NCBI RefSeq assembly: GCF_036173125.1
Contig: NZ_CP108054.1
Span: forward strand, 7,221,001-7,285,000
Reading direction: 5' to 3'
DNA from: Streptomyces sp. NBC_00286
GTDB taxonomy: Bacteria > Actinomycetota > Actinomycetes > Streptomycetales > Streptomycetaceae
DNA length: 64,000 nt
The notes beneath the pieces were generated by a model that had not been told where the DNA came from, made no database searches, and saw only the letters and a list, made by a program, of their open reading frames with translations. Positions within the stretch are counted from its first letter, which is position 1, and each line of letters opens with the position of its first letter. Shown piece after piece: positions 31,408 to 40,473 of this stretch. Position numbers and translations under genes: made by a program.

Positions 31408-32718
31408 CTACACCCGCTTCGATCCCGAGCCCCGCGGCAGCGAGTCCTCCGGCCTGTCGTGAGGAGAACCGGCACTGTCCATCTGCCTCCAGGCCGGGAA
31501 GACCACCGGACACAGCGTGGCGAGCAGATACACACCGCCAACCGCCAGCAGCGCGGACGACAGGCCGGCCGAATCCACGAGGAAGCCCGCAGCCAGCCCG
31601 CCCAGCGGAGTGACCAGCTGGAACGAGGCTGTTGTCGCGCTGAGTACGCGGCTGCGTAGTTCCTCCGGCACCGTCTCGTACATCACGGTGGCCATGATGG
31701 GGTTGAGCACACCGCAGGCAAGCCCCTCAACCGCCATCATCACTGCCAGCGGCGCGAAAGAGTCGGTGAAGGCGGCCACCACGAAGCGCGGCAGGCCCAC
31801 GATGAGAAAGGCGACCGTGAACACCGGCCACCGCCGAAAGCGGCTGCCCACCGCCCCGTAGACCAGCGCCCCCGTGAGTGCGCAGATCCCGAACGAAGCC
31901 TCCAGCAGACCGAGATCGACGGAACCACCCAGCTCCTCACGGGCATGTACGGGGAGGAGCACAGCACTCCACCCCTGGTCGAGGCCCCTGGTCACCAGCG
32001 TCATGAGGCACAGGCTCAGCAGCAACGGCGTGGCCGCCACGAAGCGATAGCCCTGCCCCAGCTCACGACGGTAGGTACGCACCGACATCGGCTCGACTCG
32101 CGGCCGGGCCTGCGCCTCGGGCAGGCCGCGCACCCCGAACGCGAACAGCGGCGCGGACACGGCGAAGGTCGCGGCATCCACCAACAGGACGTTCTCGGCC
32201 CCGAGTACGGCGATGAGCACACCTCCGAGAGCCGATCCAGTCAGCGCCGCACAGCGTGACGCACCGTCGTACAACCCGGCAGCCCTGGTCAGCGGCATCC
32301 GGGCGCGTTCGGCGAGCGTGGGCAACAGCACGCCGCGGGCAGTTTCCCCCGGCGCACGGAACAGCCCTGTGACCGCCATCAACGCGCACAGCATCCAGAA
32401 CTGCAGGACGTCGGCGAACTGCAGTAGCGGGATCGCCGCAACGGCCACTCCGCAGACCAGGTCCGAGACGACGGCCACCCGCCGCCGCCCGATCCGGTCG
32501 ATGACCGGACCACCGACAAGAGCAGCGAGGACTACGGGCAGCATCGTGCAGAACGCGACGATGCCGGCCTTGGCGGCACTGCCCGTGCTCTGCAGCACGA
32601 ACCACGGCACGCCCATGTAGGTGAGGCAACTCCCGGTGATTGAAACGACGTTGGCGGCAAGGACCGTTGCCAGAGGACGGCGATCACCGGGCAAGGAATC
32701 TACGGAATCTTCGGACAC
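31408..32718 (-). CDS. MFS transporter
   Basis: A 436-residue membrane protein with 12 expected spans. After ATVLAANVVSITGSCLTYMGVPWFVLQSTGS it shows the loop motif GGPVIDRIGRRRVAVVSDL and segments GLFRAPGETARGVLLPTLAER and ALLAVGGVYLLATLCPVVFPAW. This is the MFS_3 (enterobactin-exporter/macrolide-efflux-like) type. It probably exports a drug or siderophore. No regulator is attached on its side; the TetR gene converges on it. Confidence 0.8.
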   Translation of the reverse strand: MSEDSVDSLPGDRRPLATVLAANVVSITGSCLTYMGVPWFVLQSTGSAAKAGIVAFCTMLPVVLAALVGGPVIDRIGRRRVAVVSDLVCGVAVAAIPLLQFADVLQFWMLCALMAVTGLFRAPGETARGVLLPTLAERARMPLTRAAGLYDGASRCAALTGSALGGVLIAVLGAENVLLVDAATFAVSAPLFAFGVRGLPEAQARPRVEPMSVRTYRRELGQGYRFVAATPLLLSLCLMTLVTRGLDQGWSAVLLPVHAREELGGSVDLGLLEASFGICALTGALVYGAVGSRFRRWPVFTVAFLIVGLPRFVVAAFTDSFAPLAVMMAVEGLACGVLNPIMATVMYETVPEELRSRVLSATTASFQLVTPLGGLAAGFLVDSAGLSSALLAVGGVYLLATLCPVVFPAWRQMDSAGSPHDRPEDSLPRGSGSKRV

Positions 32719-33142
32719 TGCGGTGGTCTCCCATGAGGGGAAGCGCCCACCGCGAACGAAGCAGTCAGCCGGTGGGCGAAGCGAAGTGGTCGGCGTCTGG
32801 CGCGCAGAACAAGGCGCACCGCTCAGATGCGGCGTTCACAATGCAGCGCCTCCGACACTTCGCCGGGATGACCACCCGGCACCTCCAGGCATTCTCATCT
32901 CCGGCCCCAGCCCTCCGCAACGACGATTCGTTCGCAAGGGGCGGGCTCGCACAGGGAGTTGTCCGAGGTGCGCGGATGAGGGCAGATCCGCTGAAGAGGC
33001 GGGGCGCCCGTTGTCGGAAGTGGCCCGACTCCAAGGTGTCTTCACATCGTTTTTAACCTCTTCTCAGCTTGAGCCACTACTGTCGGCCCGGTCGATCCCT
33101 ACTCAACCGGTAGGAAAGCTAGGAAAGGCGGGACGGACTCGT
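32719..33142. other. 424-bp divergent intergenic region
   Basis: The region separates the MFS gene (minus) from the TSUP gene (plus). Short open frames on either strand show no family features. The only clear signal is the inverted repeat CCTAC-TCAACCG-GTAGG at 33098-33114, close to the TSUP start. Confidence 0.35.
33098..33114 (+). promoter_or_regulatory. Inverted repeat CCTAC-N7-GTAGG upstream of the TSUP gene
   Basis: Arms of five bases flank TCAACCG, followed by GAAAGCTAGGAAAGG, 28 bp before the ATG. It has the size and place of an operator for a small dimeric regulator, possibly linked to sulfur status; the regulator is not in the window. Confidence 0.35.
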
Positions 33143-34057
33143 ATGCGCACCCTGGTACTGCTCGCCCTCGCGGGCCTCGGCGCCCAACTCGTGGACGGCA
33201 GCCTGGGCATGGCCTACGGCGTGACCTCGACCACCCTGCTGCTCGCGATGGGCACCAACCCGGCCGCGGCCTCGGCCACGGTTCACCTCGCGGAGATCGG
33301 TACGACGCTGATGTCCGGCGCCGCGCACTGGCGGTTCGGGAACGTGGACTGGAAGGTCGTCGCCAAGATCGGGGTGCCGGGGGCGGTGGGTGCCTTCCTC
33401 GGCGCGACCGTGCTGTCCAAGCTGTCCACCGAGGTCGCCGAGCCGGTGATGTCGCTCATCCTGCTCGGGCTCGGGCTGTACGTGATGTCCCGGTTCACGT
33501 TCCGCGGCATGCCCAAGGGCAACCTCGGCAAGCCGCTGCGCAAGAGGTTCCTGTCGCCGCTCGGCGTGGTCGCCGGGTTCCTGGACGCGACCGGCGGGGG
33601 CGGCTGGGGGCCGGTGGGTACGCCAGCGCTGCTGGCCAGCGGACGTATGGAGCCGCGCAAGGTGATCGGCTCCATCGACACGAGCGAGTTCCTGGTCGCG
33701 GTGGCGGCGAGCCTGGGCTTCCTCTTCTCGCTCGGCTCGCAGGGACTCAACTGGGGCTGGGTCGCGGCGTTTCTCCTCGGCGGGCTGATCGCGGCGCCGA
33801 TCGCGGCCTGGCTGGTGCGGCTGGTTCCGCCGCGCGTTCTGGGGTCCGCGGTCGGTGGCGTCATCATCGTGACGAATGTCCGTACGTTGCTGAAGAGCGA
33901 CTGGGTCGGCGCGTCCAGCTCGCTGACCACCCCCGTCTACGTACTCCTGTACGCGCTGTGGGCCGCCGCCCTGACGTACTCGATCCGCGCCTACCGCAAG
34001 GAGCAGGCTGCGGAGACCGAGTCCGTCGAGGAGCGGCGACCCGTCACGGCGGCCTGA
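33143..34057 (+). CDS. TSUP family sulfite/sulfonate exporter (TauE/SafE)
   Basis: A 304-residue protein with about eight spans, starting MRTLVLLALAGLGAQLVDGSLG. The paired TSUP motifs are visible: GSLGMAYGVTSTTLLLAMG ... ASATVHLAEIGTTLMSGAAHW in the first half and VAGFLDATGGGGWGPVGTPALL ... IGSIDTSEFLVAVAASLGFL in the second. Members export sulfite, sulfoacetate or related anions. The ATG at 33143 is the family start; longer frames upstream have no family residues. An operator-like inverted repeat lies just upstream. Confidence 0.85.
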   Translation: MRTLVLLALAGLGAQLVDGSLGMAYGVTSTTLLLAMGTNPAAASATVHLAEIGTTLMSGAAHWRFGNVDWKVVAKIGVPGAVGAFLGATVLSKLSTEVAEPVMSLILLGLGLYVMSRFTFRGMPKGNLGKPLRKRFLSPLGVVAGFLDATGGGGWGPVGTPALLASGRMEPRKVIGSIDTSEFLVAVAASLGFLFSLGSQGLNWGWVAAFLLGGLIAAPIAAWLVRLVPPRVLGSAVGGVIIVTNVRTLLKSDWVGASSSLTTPVYVLLYALWAAALTYSIRAYRKEQAAETESVEERRPVTAA

Positions 34058-34387
34058 ACCCACACGTCCAGACTGCGACCGTGCCGGGCCCGCCAGTAGT
34101 GCCGAACCCGCATGTGAACGCGTGGCGTTGGCACGTCCGCGGATGACATATGTCATGGGGCGCGAAGCGCGTGGCGGGGCATCGCGCACGGCCGGGGTGT
34201 TCTGGGGCTCGCGGACGGTCCCGCAGGCGTTGGCTGAAATCGGTTGCCTGGGTTTCTCAAAAGCCTGGCAATGCTCTGGGAAAGCCCGGCAACGGTCTGG
34301 GATGGAAACACCCAAGGTTGGATCACGGCGGTCAAGATCCAGCCAGGTGGACGCCCGGGGTCGAAATCCAGACGTACGTTCCTCCCT
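34058..34387. other. 330-bp gap with a 14-bp palindrome and a short tandem repeat
   Basis: No gene is visible. ATGACATATGTCAT at 34143-34156 is a perfect palindrome. Around 34264-34307 the sequence GGCAATGCTCTGGGAAAGCC is followed after 21 bp by the related GGCAACGGTCTGGGATGG, and GGATC ... GATCC flank a further stretch. These could be control sites for the downstream carbonic anhydrase gene. Confidence 0.4.
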
Positions 34388-35158
34388 GTGAAGTCTGAAC
34401 TCATACCCCACACAGCTGTCGGCCACACGCCGACTCTCGCCGACGGGAGCGCTCCCGCACGGCGTTCGCTGATCCGCGCCGCGCTGACCGGCACCGCCGT
34501 CCTCGGTGCCGGTCTCGCCCTCGGCACCCCTACTGCTGCCGCCGCAACCCCGGTCCGCAGCATGCGCTCCCGGCCGACCACGCCGCAGGAAGCATTGCGG
34601 GAACTCGCGGCGGGCAACCACCGCTGGCGCACCAACCGTCAGCGGCATCCCGACGAGAGTCCGGCCGTCAGGCAGTCGCTGACGTCGGGTCAGCACCCCT
34701 TCGCTGTCGTGCTCGGATGCATCGACTCCCGCGTACCGCCGGAGCTGGCCTTCGATCAGGGTCTCGGCGATCTGATGACGGTGCGGTCGGGGGGTGAGGT
34801 TCTGGACGAGGCCGTGCTCGGCAGCGTCGCCTTCGGGGTGCTCGAACTGGACATACCGCTGATCATGGTGCTCGGGCACCAGTCGTGCGGCGCCGTGAAG
34901 GCGGCGATCCAGGCGGACGAGTCGGGCGAGGAACTGCCCGCCCACATGCAGTACCTGGCCGACCAGATCAGCCCGGCCATCGATCACAGCCAGGAAGGCG
35001 ACGCCCGCGTCGACGCGACGGTGGACGCCAACGTCGAACTCGTCCGCTCGCGGCTGGCGGCGGAGCCCGAACTCGCCGCCAGGGTGGACGCGGGCAAGCT
35101 GGCCATAGTCGGCGCGCGTTACGAACTGACCAGTCAGCTGGTCCACCGGATCTGCTGA
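34388..35158 (+). CDS. Tat-exported beta-carbonic anhydrase
   Basis: A 256-residue protein starting at GTG 34388. The leader has a twin-arginine motif RRSLIRAA and a hydrophobic core LTGTAVLGAGLALGTPTAAAA, so it is exported folded by Tat. The mature part is a beta-carbonic anhydrase: zinc ligands in VVLGCIDSRVPPE (Cys, Asp-Arg) and VLGHQSCGAVKAA (His, Cys). It would convert CO2 to bicarbonate outside the membrane. It is preceded by a long leader region with palindromic and tandem repeats. A strong hairpin follows the stop. Confidence 0.85.
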   Translation: MKSELIPHTAVGHTPTLADGSAPARRSLIRAALTGTAVLGAGLALGTPTAAAATPVRSMRSRPTTPQEALRELAAGNHRWRTNRQRHPDESPAVRQSLTSGQHPFAVVLGCIDSRVPPELAFDQGLGDLMTVRSGGEVLDEAVLGSVAFGVLELDIPLIMVLGHQSCGAVKAAIQADESGEELPAHMQYLADQISPAIDHSQEGDARVDATVDANVELVRSRLAAEPELAARVDAGKLAIVGARYELTSQLVHRIC

Positions 35159-35170
35159 GCGCACGGCGGG

Positions 35171-35216
35171 CCCCCGGTACCGGCCGGAAGCTGACGAGCT
35201 TGGCCGGTGCCGGGGG
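35171..35216 (+). terminator. Strong hairpin terminator after the carbonic anhydrase gene
   Basis: CCCCCGGTACCGGCC (35171-35185) pairs with GGCCGGTGCCGGGGG (35202-35216), 15 bp with one wobble pair, starting 13 bp after the stop. Confidence 0.7.
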
Positions 35217-35352
35217 TTCGCCGCGCCCGGTCGGACGCGGGTGATCGACAGGTGGGCAGGTGGGCAGTGGGCAGGTGGGGCAGCATCCCCAGCCATCCGA
35301 TGACCTTGCGGGGCAGTGAGGCGTGGCTGCTGGGGCGTACTACGGTGCCCGG

Positions 35353-36282
35353 GTGATTCGGATACCAGAGACGTTCGCGCGAAGCACGGTCGACCGTGAG
35401 GGAGAGGCTGGAGCGGCATGGCTTGCCGAACTGCCCCGTATCGTGGGCGAGTTGCTGCGGCGCTGGGAGTGCGTGCCCGACGGCGAGGTCATGCACGGGG
35501 GTGTCGGCGTCATCGTCCCGGTGCGACGGCGGGCCGAGGGGCCCGCTGTCCTGAAGGTGTCGTTTCCGCACCCCGGCAACGTCCATGAACCGGACGCCTT
35601 CGCGGTGTGGGGTGGGCGCGGGGCCGTCCGGCTGTACGAGCGCGACGACGAGCGGTTCGCGATGCTGCTGGAGCGGGCCAGGACGTCGACTCTGGCCGAG
35701 GTCGAGGACGACGACGAGGTGGTGACGGTGGCCGGCCGGCTCAGCCGCCGCCTGGCCGTCCCCGCACCATCCGGGCTGCCCCGCCTGCGCGAGCAGGTTG
35801 ACGCCTGGGACGAGCAACTGCGCCGGGACGCAGAGGAGTTGCCGCACACCCTGCCGCGCCATGTCCTGGACGCCGCCCTGGCGACGGTCCGCGAACTGGG
35901 CCGAACCCAGCCGGACACCGTCATCCACGGCGACCTGCACGCCCGCAACATCCTGCGCGCCGACCGCGAGCCCTGGCTGGCCGTTGACCCCAAGGGCTAC
36001 GCGGGCGATCCCGCCTACGACGGCGGCACGCTGCTCAAGGCGCTCGCCCTACGGCTCCTCCAGGTGCCCGACCTGCACAAGGCGGTCCGCCGCGCGCTGG
36101 ACGTGTTCGCCGAGTCCGCGGAGGTCGATCGCGAACGCGCCCGACGCTGGGCCCAGTTCCACGCGGTCGAGGCCGCCTTCCACGGCCGCCGCCACGGATT
36201 CCGTGTCGCCCGCAGTGGACCACAACTGGTCCGGATCACCGAATTCGCCGATGGACTGGCGGAGTTGCTCACGGAGGCCTGA
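35353..36282 (+). CDS. Aminoglycoside/hydroxyurea phosphotransferase family, APH(6)-like
   Basis: A 309-residue kinase-like protein starting at GTG 35353 (VIRIPETFARSTV). It carries VLKVSFP with the ATP-binding lysine, the catalytic loop TVIHGDLHARNILRA and the metal-binding AVDPKGYAGDPAYDGG. This is the APH_6_hur family, which includes streptomycin 6-kinases and hydroxyurea phosphotransferases. Whether it gives resistance here is unknown. The last 50 codons are duplicated, in decayed form, at 45150-45315. Confidence 0.8.
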   Translation: MIRIPETFARSTVDREGEAGAAWLAELPRIVGELLRRWECVPDGEVMHGGVGVIVPVRRRAEGPAVLKVSFPHPGNVHEPDAFAVWGGRGAVRLYERDDERFAMLLERARTSTLAEVEDDDEVVTVAGRLSRRLAVPAPSGLPRLREQVDAWDEQLRRDAEELPHTLPRHVLDAALATVRELGRTQPDTVIHGDLHARNILRADREPWLAVDPKGYAGDPAYDGGTLLKALALRLLQVPDLHKAVRRALDVFAESAEVDRERARRWAQFHAVEAAFHGRRHGFRVARSGPQLVRITEFADGLAELLTEA

Positions 36283-36302
36283 TGACCGCGCACCGGCACA
36301 CG

Positions 36303-36480
36303 GTCAGTCCCCGATGAAGTACAGGTAGCCCGAGCGACGGATCGCCCGATGGGCCGCCTCGATGACGCTCCTCACCGCCGGGACCTCGGGGCGCTCGTCG
36401 ACCCCGCACCTGGATGGCCGCGCAGCTCGCTCGCCCCAGCGCCTCCCGTACAGTGCGGGCGCCCGCGGAGCAGCGGACGA
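36303..36480 (-). pseudogene. Unidentified C-terminal gene remnant
   Basis: On the minus strand one frame ends AVRSVIEAAHRAIRRSGYLY then FIGD and a stop at 36308, and an adjacent frame just upstream reads ARTVREALGRASCAAIQVRG. Together they look like one helical protein end with a frameshift. I cannot name the family. It lies in the 380-bp gap between the APH(6)-like gene and the FAD-oxidoreductase gene. Confidence 0.25.
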
Positions 36481-36607
36481 GCCGCCGTGGCCTCGATGTG
36501 CGCCCTTGGCCTCGCGCTTTCACACCCCGCCTCGGTCTGGACGGCAGCCGTCGAGCCCGGTGGCGAGATCCGCGACCGCGCTTTTCGAGTGCCGGAAGCG
36601 ACATGGC

Positions 36608-36644
36608 ATGGGCCAGTGGCGGGCGGACACCGCCACTGGCCCAT
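36608..36644. terminator. Hairpin terminator for the FAD-oxidoreductase operon
   Basis: ATGGGCCAGTGGCGG (36608-36622) pairs perfectly with CCGCCACTGGCCCAT (36630-36644) around seven bases, 19 bp past the end of the oxidoreductase gene on the minus strand. Confidence 0.7.
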
Positions 36645-36662
36645 CCGATGAATCGCTGTCGG

Positions 36663-37946
36663 TCAGCGCAGCCGGTCCTTGGCCTTGTAGTACGCCCCGG
36701 CGAAGGGCAGGAACCAGGCGGTGCCGTTGTAGAACGGCACCGGAACCTTGGGGAAGCCGAAACCGCGCATGGGGTTGGCCTCCGGGTGGCCGTCCATGAC
36801 CTCGGCCATGGCGCGGCCCATGTAGGTGGCCATCTGGACGCCGTGGCCGCAGTAACCCATGGAGTAGTAGAGGCCGTTGGCCTCGCCCGCGTGCGGAACG
36901 CGGTCGTAGGAGAAGCCGACCATGCCGCCCCACACGTAGTCGATCTTCACCCCGGCCATCTGCGGGAAGATCTCGGTCATCTCCCGCTTCAGGACGTCAC
37001 CGCTCTTGACGTCCGAGGCGGGGTCGGAGGGGGCGAAGCGGGCCCGGCCGCCGAAGGCGAGGCGGTTGTCCGGGGTGATTCGGACGTAGTGGCCGATGTT
37101 CTTGGACGACACGACCACGCGGTTGTTGGGGATGAGCTGCCGGGCCCGTTCCTCGCCCAGTGGCTCGGTGACGATGACGAAGCTGCCGACGTTGATCAGC
37201 CGCTTGCGGAACCAGGGCATGGCCTTGTCGGTGTAGGCGTCGGTGGCCGCCATGACCTGCTTGGCGCGGATGGTGCCGTGCAGGGTCTCGACGAGGAAAC
37301 CGCCCTCGGGGATGCGGTGCAGCGCGGTGGCGGCGTTGCGTTCGTGGATCTGAGCCCCGGCGCGTTCGGCGGCCTCGGCCAGGCCATGGACGTACTTGCC
37401 GACGTGAAGGTGCGCGCTGAGCGGGTCGAGCAGGGCTCCGTGGTAGTAGTCGGAGCCCAGCTCGGCACGCAGATCGCTCTTGCTCAGCAGCGTGGTGTCG
37501 TGGCCGAAGTTGTCGGCCAGGTCGCGCTGCGTGGCCCGCATGCTCTCCAAGTGCTGCGGCTTGAACGCGACTCCCAGACGCCCTACGCGGTGGAAGTCGC
37601 AGTCGATCTGCTCCTTGACCGTCAGCTCCTCCACCACGTCCACCGCCTCGCGGAAGGCGTCGTACAGTTCCCTGGCCCGCGGCTGCCCGTAGCGCTTGCG
37701 GGCCTCACCGACTCCGATGGTGATGCCCTGGGTGCACATGCTGCCGTTGCGCCCGGAGGCGCCGGAGCCGACCTTGTCCTTCTCCATGAGGACGACGTGG
37801 GCGCCCTTGCGTGCCGCGTGGTAGGCGGTGGACAGGCCGGTGAGGCCGCCGCCGATGACCACCAGGTCCGCCTGCTCGGGCAGGGGCTTGCCGGTCCGGT
37901 CGGGGAAGGCAGGGGCTGTGTCGAGCCAGTAGGGGATCTGCTTCAT
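36663..37946 (-). CDS. FAD-dependent amine/amino-acid oxidoreductase (DAO family)
   Basis: A 427-residue protein starting MKQIPYWLDTAPAFPDRTG. The FAD-binding Rossmann motif VVIGGGLTGLSTAYHAA, the ME-x-D strand end and GSGASGRNGS are typical of DAO oxidases such as gamma-glutamylputrescine oxidase; the C-terminal GYCGHGVQMATYMGRAMAEV closes the FAD site. It would oxidise an amine or amino acid to an imine/aldehyde with release of H2O2 or reduced carrier. It is second in an operon behind a HAD gene (56 bp gap) and shares its upstream module with the kinase-lyase operon. Confidence 0.8.
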   Translation of the reverse strand: MKQIPYWLDTAPAFPDRTGKPLPEQADLVVIGGGLTGLSTAYHAARKGAHVVLMEKDKVGSGASGRNGSMCTQGITIGVGEARKRYGQPRARELYDAFREAVDVVEELTVKEQIDCDFHRVGRLGVAFKPQHLESMRATQRDLADNFGHDTTLLSKSDLRAELGSDYYHGALLDPLSAHLHVGKYVHGLAEAAERAGAQIHERNAATALHRIPEGGFLVETLHGTIRAKQVMAATDAYTDKAMPWFRKRLINVGSFVIVTEPLGEERARQLIPNNRVVVSSKNIGHYVRITPDNRLAFGGRARFAPSDPASDVKSGDVLKREMTEIFPQMAGVKIDYVWGGMVGFSYDRVPHAGEANGLYYSMGYCGHGVQMATYMGRAMAEVMDGHPEANPMRGFGFPKVPVPFYNGTAWFLPFAGAYYKAKDRLR

Positions 37947-38002
37947 GACGTACGTCCTCGGGTCTTCCTGGTCATCCAGGGGTGTCTCTCTGGGTCCCGG
38001 CC

Positions 38003-38671
38003 TCAGCAGCCGAGCAGGGCCGGCAGGCCGGACAGGTCGGTCAGCTCGTCGTAGGGCTGGTAGTCGGCGCTGCCGCTGTGGCGGTCGTAGCGGTTGATCC
38101 ACACGCGGCGAGCGAGGCCGAGGTCGCGGGTGGGGATGAGGTCGTACTCCCAGCCCTGGGCGACGTGGATGACCTGGGACGGCTCGACGCCCATGGTCTG
38201 GAAGGCGTACTCGAAGGCCTGGCGGTCGGGCTTGTAGGCGCCGGCCTGCTGGGCGGTGATGACGTGGTCGAACTCGACGCCGATGTTGGCCAGGTTCTGG
38301 GCGATGAGGTCGTCGTCCGTGTTGGAGATGATGGCGATCTCGTACCGGGACTTCAGCGCCCGCAGGGCGGCCGGGACCTCGGGGTGGGGGCCGAAGGTGG
38401 GCACGGCCGCGACCAGGGCCTCGCCGTCGGACTTCCGGTACTCCAGGCCGTGCAGACGCATGGCCATCTCCAGGCTGGAGGGCAGCGCCTCGCGGAAGGG
38501 GCGGTAGGCCTCCAGGACGGCCTGGAACCGCATGACGCGGAAGTCGTCGAGGAACTCGTCGACGTTCAGGCCGTCCAGGTCCAGCCGGTCGGCCAGGAGC
38601 TTCAGGGTGGTGGGGCCGAGCTGGAAGTCGACCAGGGTGCCGTAGGCATCGAAGGTGACGATCTGACGCAT
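38003..38671 (-). CDS. HAD-superfamily hydrolase, haloacid dehalogenase type II-like
   Basis: A 222-residue protein starting MRQIVTFDAYGTLVDF with the nucleophile Asp in FDAYGT, motif II IAIISNTDDDL, the motif III lysine in YKPDRQAFEYAF and a C-terminal VAQGWEYDLIPTRDLGLARRVW. This matches (S)-2-haloacid dehalogenase type II proteins, although many members are phosphatases. Its place ahead of an FAD oxidoreductase, under the module shared with a kinase/phospholyase operon, makes a phosphatase role in that pathway as likely as dehalogenation. AAAGAGG precedes the ATG. Confidence 0.75.
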   Translation of the reverse strand: MRQIVTFDAYGTLVDFQLGPTTLKLLADRLDLDGLNVDEFLDDFRVMRFQAVLEAYRPFREALPSSLEMAMRLHGLEYRKSDGEALVAAVPTFGPHPEVPAALRALKSRYEIAIISNTDDDLIAQNLANIGVEFDHVITAQQAGAYKPDRQAFEYAFQTMGVEPSQVIHVAQGWEYDLIPTRDLGLARRVWINRYDRHSGSADYQPYDELTDLSGLPALLGC

Positions 38672-39209
38672 GATGTTCAACCTCTTTCCGGGCATATTGG
38701 ACACCCCGTTCACCGGGAGTCGGGGCATGGGGGCATGGGGACTGAGGGGGCCCGAGGGGCCGCCGCTGGAGGACGAGCCCCGGACAGGGCCGGGGACGGC
38801 GAATGCTGATCAGGTAGTCGGCGGCAGCACTATTACTGCTCCGAGTGCGATGAGCCTCTCTCCGGCTCGAGGTGATGCGTCAGTGAAGCACCGTGGAGAA
38901 TCCGGCAACAAGGGACGTGAGGCCGCGAGATCGACCGCGTATTTTGTGCCTGTGCACAATTTCCTGTCGGGGACCCGTGGCAGTTCCTGCCCGAACCGAA
39001 TGAGCTTCTGAGAGGCACCGCGAGCGGCTCCGGCGCGAACCGCGGCCGCTTCGCGCTGCTGCCCGCGGCATGACCGGGCTGTCGGCCGCCGGCCGCCAAG
39101 ACTGCCGTCCCCATGAAGGGCATGTGGCCTCTGACCGCCACGCTTTGGCTCCAGCTCTCTCGGTCGCGGCCTCCGGCCGGTTGCCCCACCCCGTCCAGCA
39201 ATCGGTGGA
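38672..39209. other. 538-bp intergenic region upstream of the HAD operon
   Basis: Apart from the 92-bp module at 38870-38961 I see no gene. The 198 bp between the module and the HAD start would be a long leader. The stretch 38962-39209, up to the end of the PucR-like gene, has only short GC-rich hairpins. Confidence 0.5.
38870..38961 (-). promoter_or_regulatory. 92-bp regulatory module, left copy (HAD operon)
   Basis: Read on the minus strand it starts AATTGTGCACAGGCACAA and ends TGACGCATCACCT. It matches the right copy at 40474-40565 at 85 of 92 positions without gaps. It holds the palindrome TTGTGC-N4-GCACAA (38944-38959), a probable operator, about 270 bp before the HAD start. Confidence 0.75.
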
Positions 39210-40427
39210 TCAGGACACCGTCGCCCGGAAGCGGGCGCCCGCGTCCGTCTCCAGCCAAGCCAGGGCGAGAACCAGCCGGGCGGCGTCGTTCGGTCGGGAC
39301 AGCTTCAGCCCGGTCGCCTCTTCCGCGGCCTGCAGGCGATTGCCCACCGTGTTCCGGTGACGGTAGGTGCGTGCGGCCACCTCGGAGACCGAGCCCAGGT
39401 CGAGGTACCAGCGCAGGGTCTCGACGATGCTGTCGCGGTCGCGGAGCGCGAGGAGTGGGCGCAGCACGCCGGTGGCCATCGCACCGGTGAGCTCCTCCTG
39501 CGCCGACATGATCGCCCCGATCCAGTGGCCCTCCACGTGCCGTACTCCGGGCTGCGCGGAGCTGCGGATCGCGGCTCGTGCGAACCGGATGCCCCGCGCC
39601 GTCAGTGCCAGCCCGGGGACTTCCGCGACGCCGCAGCGCCACGGGGCGAACGGCCGGAGCATGGCAAGCATGGCCTCTTCATCGCACTGTCCGTGACGGA
39701 TGATGCCGAGGAGCTCGTCGCCCATCCATCCGAAGTGACGCAGCAGGCCGCCCCGACGCAGCGCATCGTCGACCTGGGACAGAGCCGGGTCCCCGGTGGG
39801 AACGGATTCGACCACGACCACGGTCAGGGCGACGTGCTCGGCGAAGCCCAGCAACGTCGAGGCCTCGGCGACCGTGGAGGGATCCTGCTCCCCTTCCAGG
39901 ACGAGGCGGCTGAAGGCGCGGTTGCGCACCTCCGTACGACGGCTCGCCAGGTCGCGCTCGGTGCGGCGGTAGGCGTCGACGACCTCGACGCTGTTGGCGT
40001 CCGTCGCCTCCCAGACGCGGATCAACCCGTCGAGGAAGTCGGGATCGGCGCTGATGCCACGTGCTCGCCCCTCCGCGAGCACGGCCTCCCACAGGGTCCT
40101 GAGGTCCAGCTGGAAGGAGTGCATCAGAGCGGTCAGGGGAAACGCCTGCTCCGCTCGCTCGCGCCCCACGTCCTCGCTGGCGCGCGAGACCGTTTGGGGC
40201 ACGGGACCGCCGGCCAGCCGGGTCAGGGCGAGTTCGAGGGTTCGTCGCATCCCCTCCCGTTTCTGGACCGGGTCCCAGTCCGCCGACGCGTAGGCGGCCT
40301 CCTCGGCTTCCAGCTGTTCGAGAGCACGAGAGGTCAGTTCGTCGAGTCGTTCCTCGAGGAGCCGGCGCGCGATCGCCTGCACGGCGTCGTGGCGGGCCCC
40401 ACCCTGACGGCGTCCCGGGCCGCTCAC
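39210..40427 (-). CDS. PucR-like transcriptional regulator of the catabolic locus
   Basis: A 405-residue protein. The first 160 residues are helical (RRLLEERLDELTSRALEQLE, LMHSFQLDLRTLWEAVLAEG), the middle is a degenerate CdaR/GGDEF-like sensor, and the C-terminus has the PucR HTH VSEVAARTYRHRNTVGNRLQ followed by LVLALAWLETDAG. GTG 40427 follows GAGAGGCG. It is placed between two operons that share a 92-bp module and has the right copy's operator 48 bp before its own start, so autoregulation and control of both operons are likely. Inducer unknown. Confidence 0.8.
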   Translation of the reverse strand: MSGPGRRQGGARHDAVQAIARRLLEERLDELTSRALEQLEAEEAAYASADWDPVQKREGMRRTLELALTRLAGGPVPQTVSRASEDVGRERAEQAFPLTALMHSFQLDLRTLWEAVLAEGRARGISADPDFLDGLIRVWEATDANSVEVVDAYRRTERDLASRRTEVRNRAFSRLVLEGEQDPSTVAEASTLLGFAEHVALTVVVVESVPTGDPALSQVDDALRRGGLLRHFGWMGDELLGIIRHGQCDEEAMLAMLRPFAPWRCGVAEVPGLALTARGIRFARAAIRSSAQPGVRHVEGHWIGAIMSAQEELTGAMATGVLRPLLALRDRDSIVETLRWYLDLGSVSEVAARTYRHRNTVGNRLQAAEEATGLKLSRPNDAARLVLALAWLETDAGARFRATVS

Positions 40428-40473
40428 GAGGAGCGCCTCTCCCGCTGACCTGCCGGTGGGGCTCCCTGACAGT

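Noticed and set aside
32719..33142. Long N-terminal extension of the TSUP protein
   Set aside because: The frame is open upstream to 32621, but the residues are not membrane-like and the family begins at ATG 33143; the extension also overlaps the MFS gene start on the other strand.
34240..34387. A cyclic-dinucleotide riboswitch before the carbonic anhydrase gene
   Set aside because: The direct repeats caught the eye, but the conserved core of the ydaO class or other riboswitches I know is not present.
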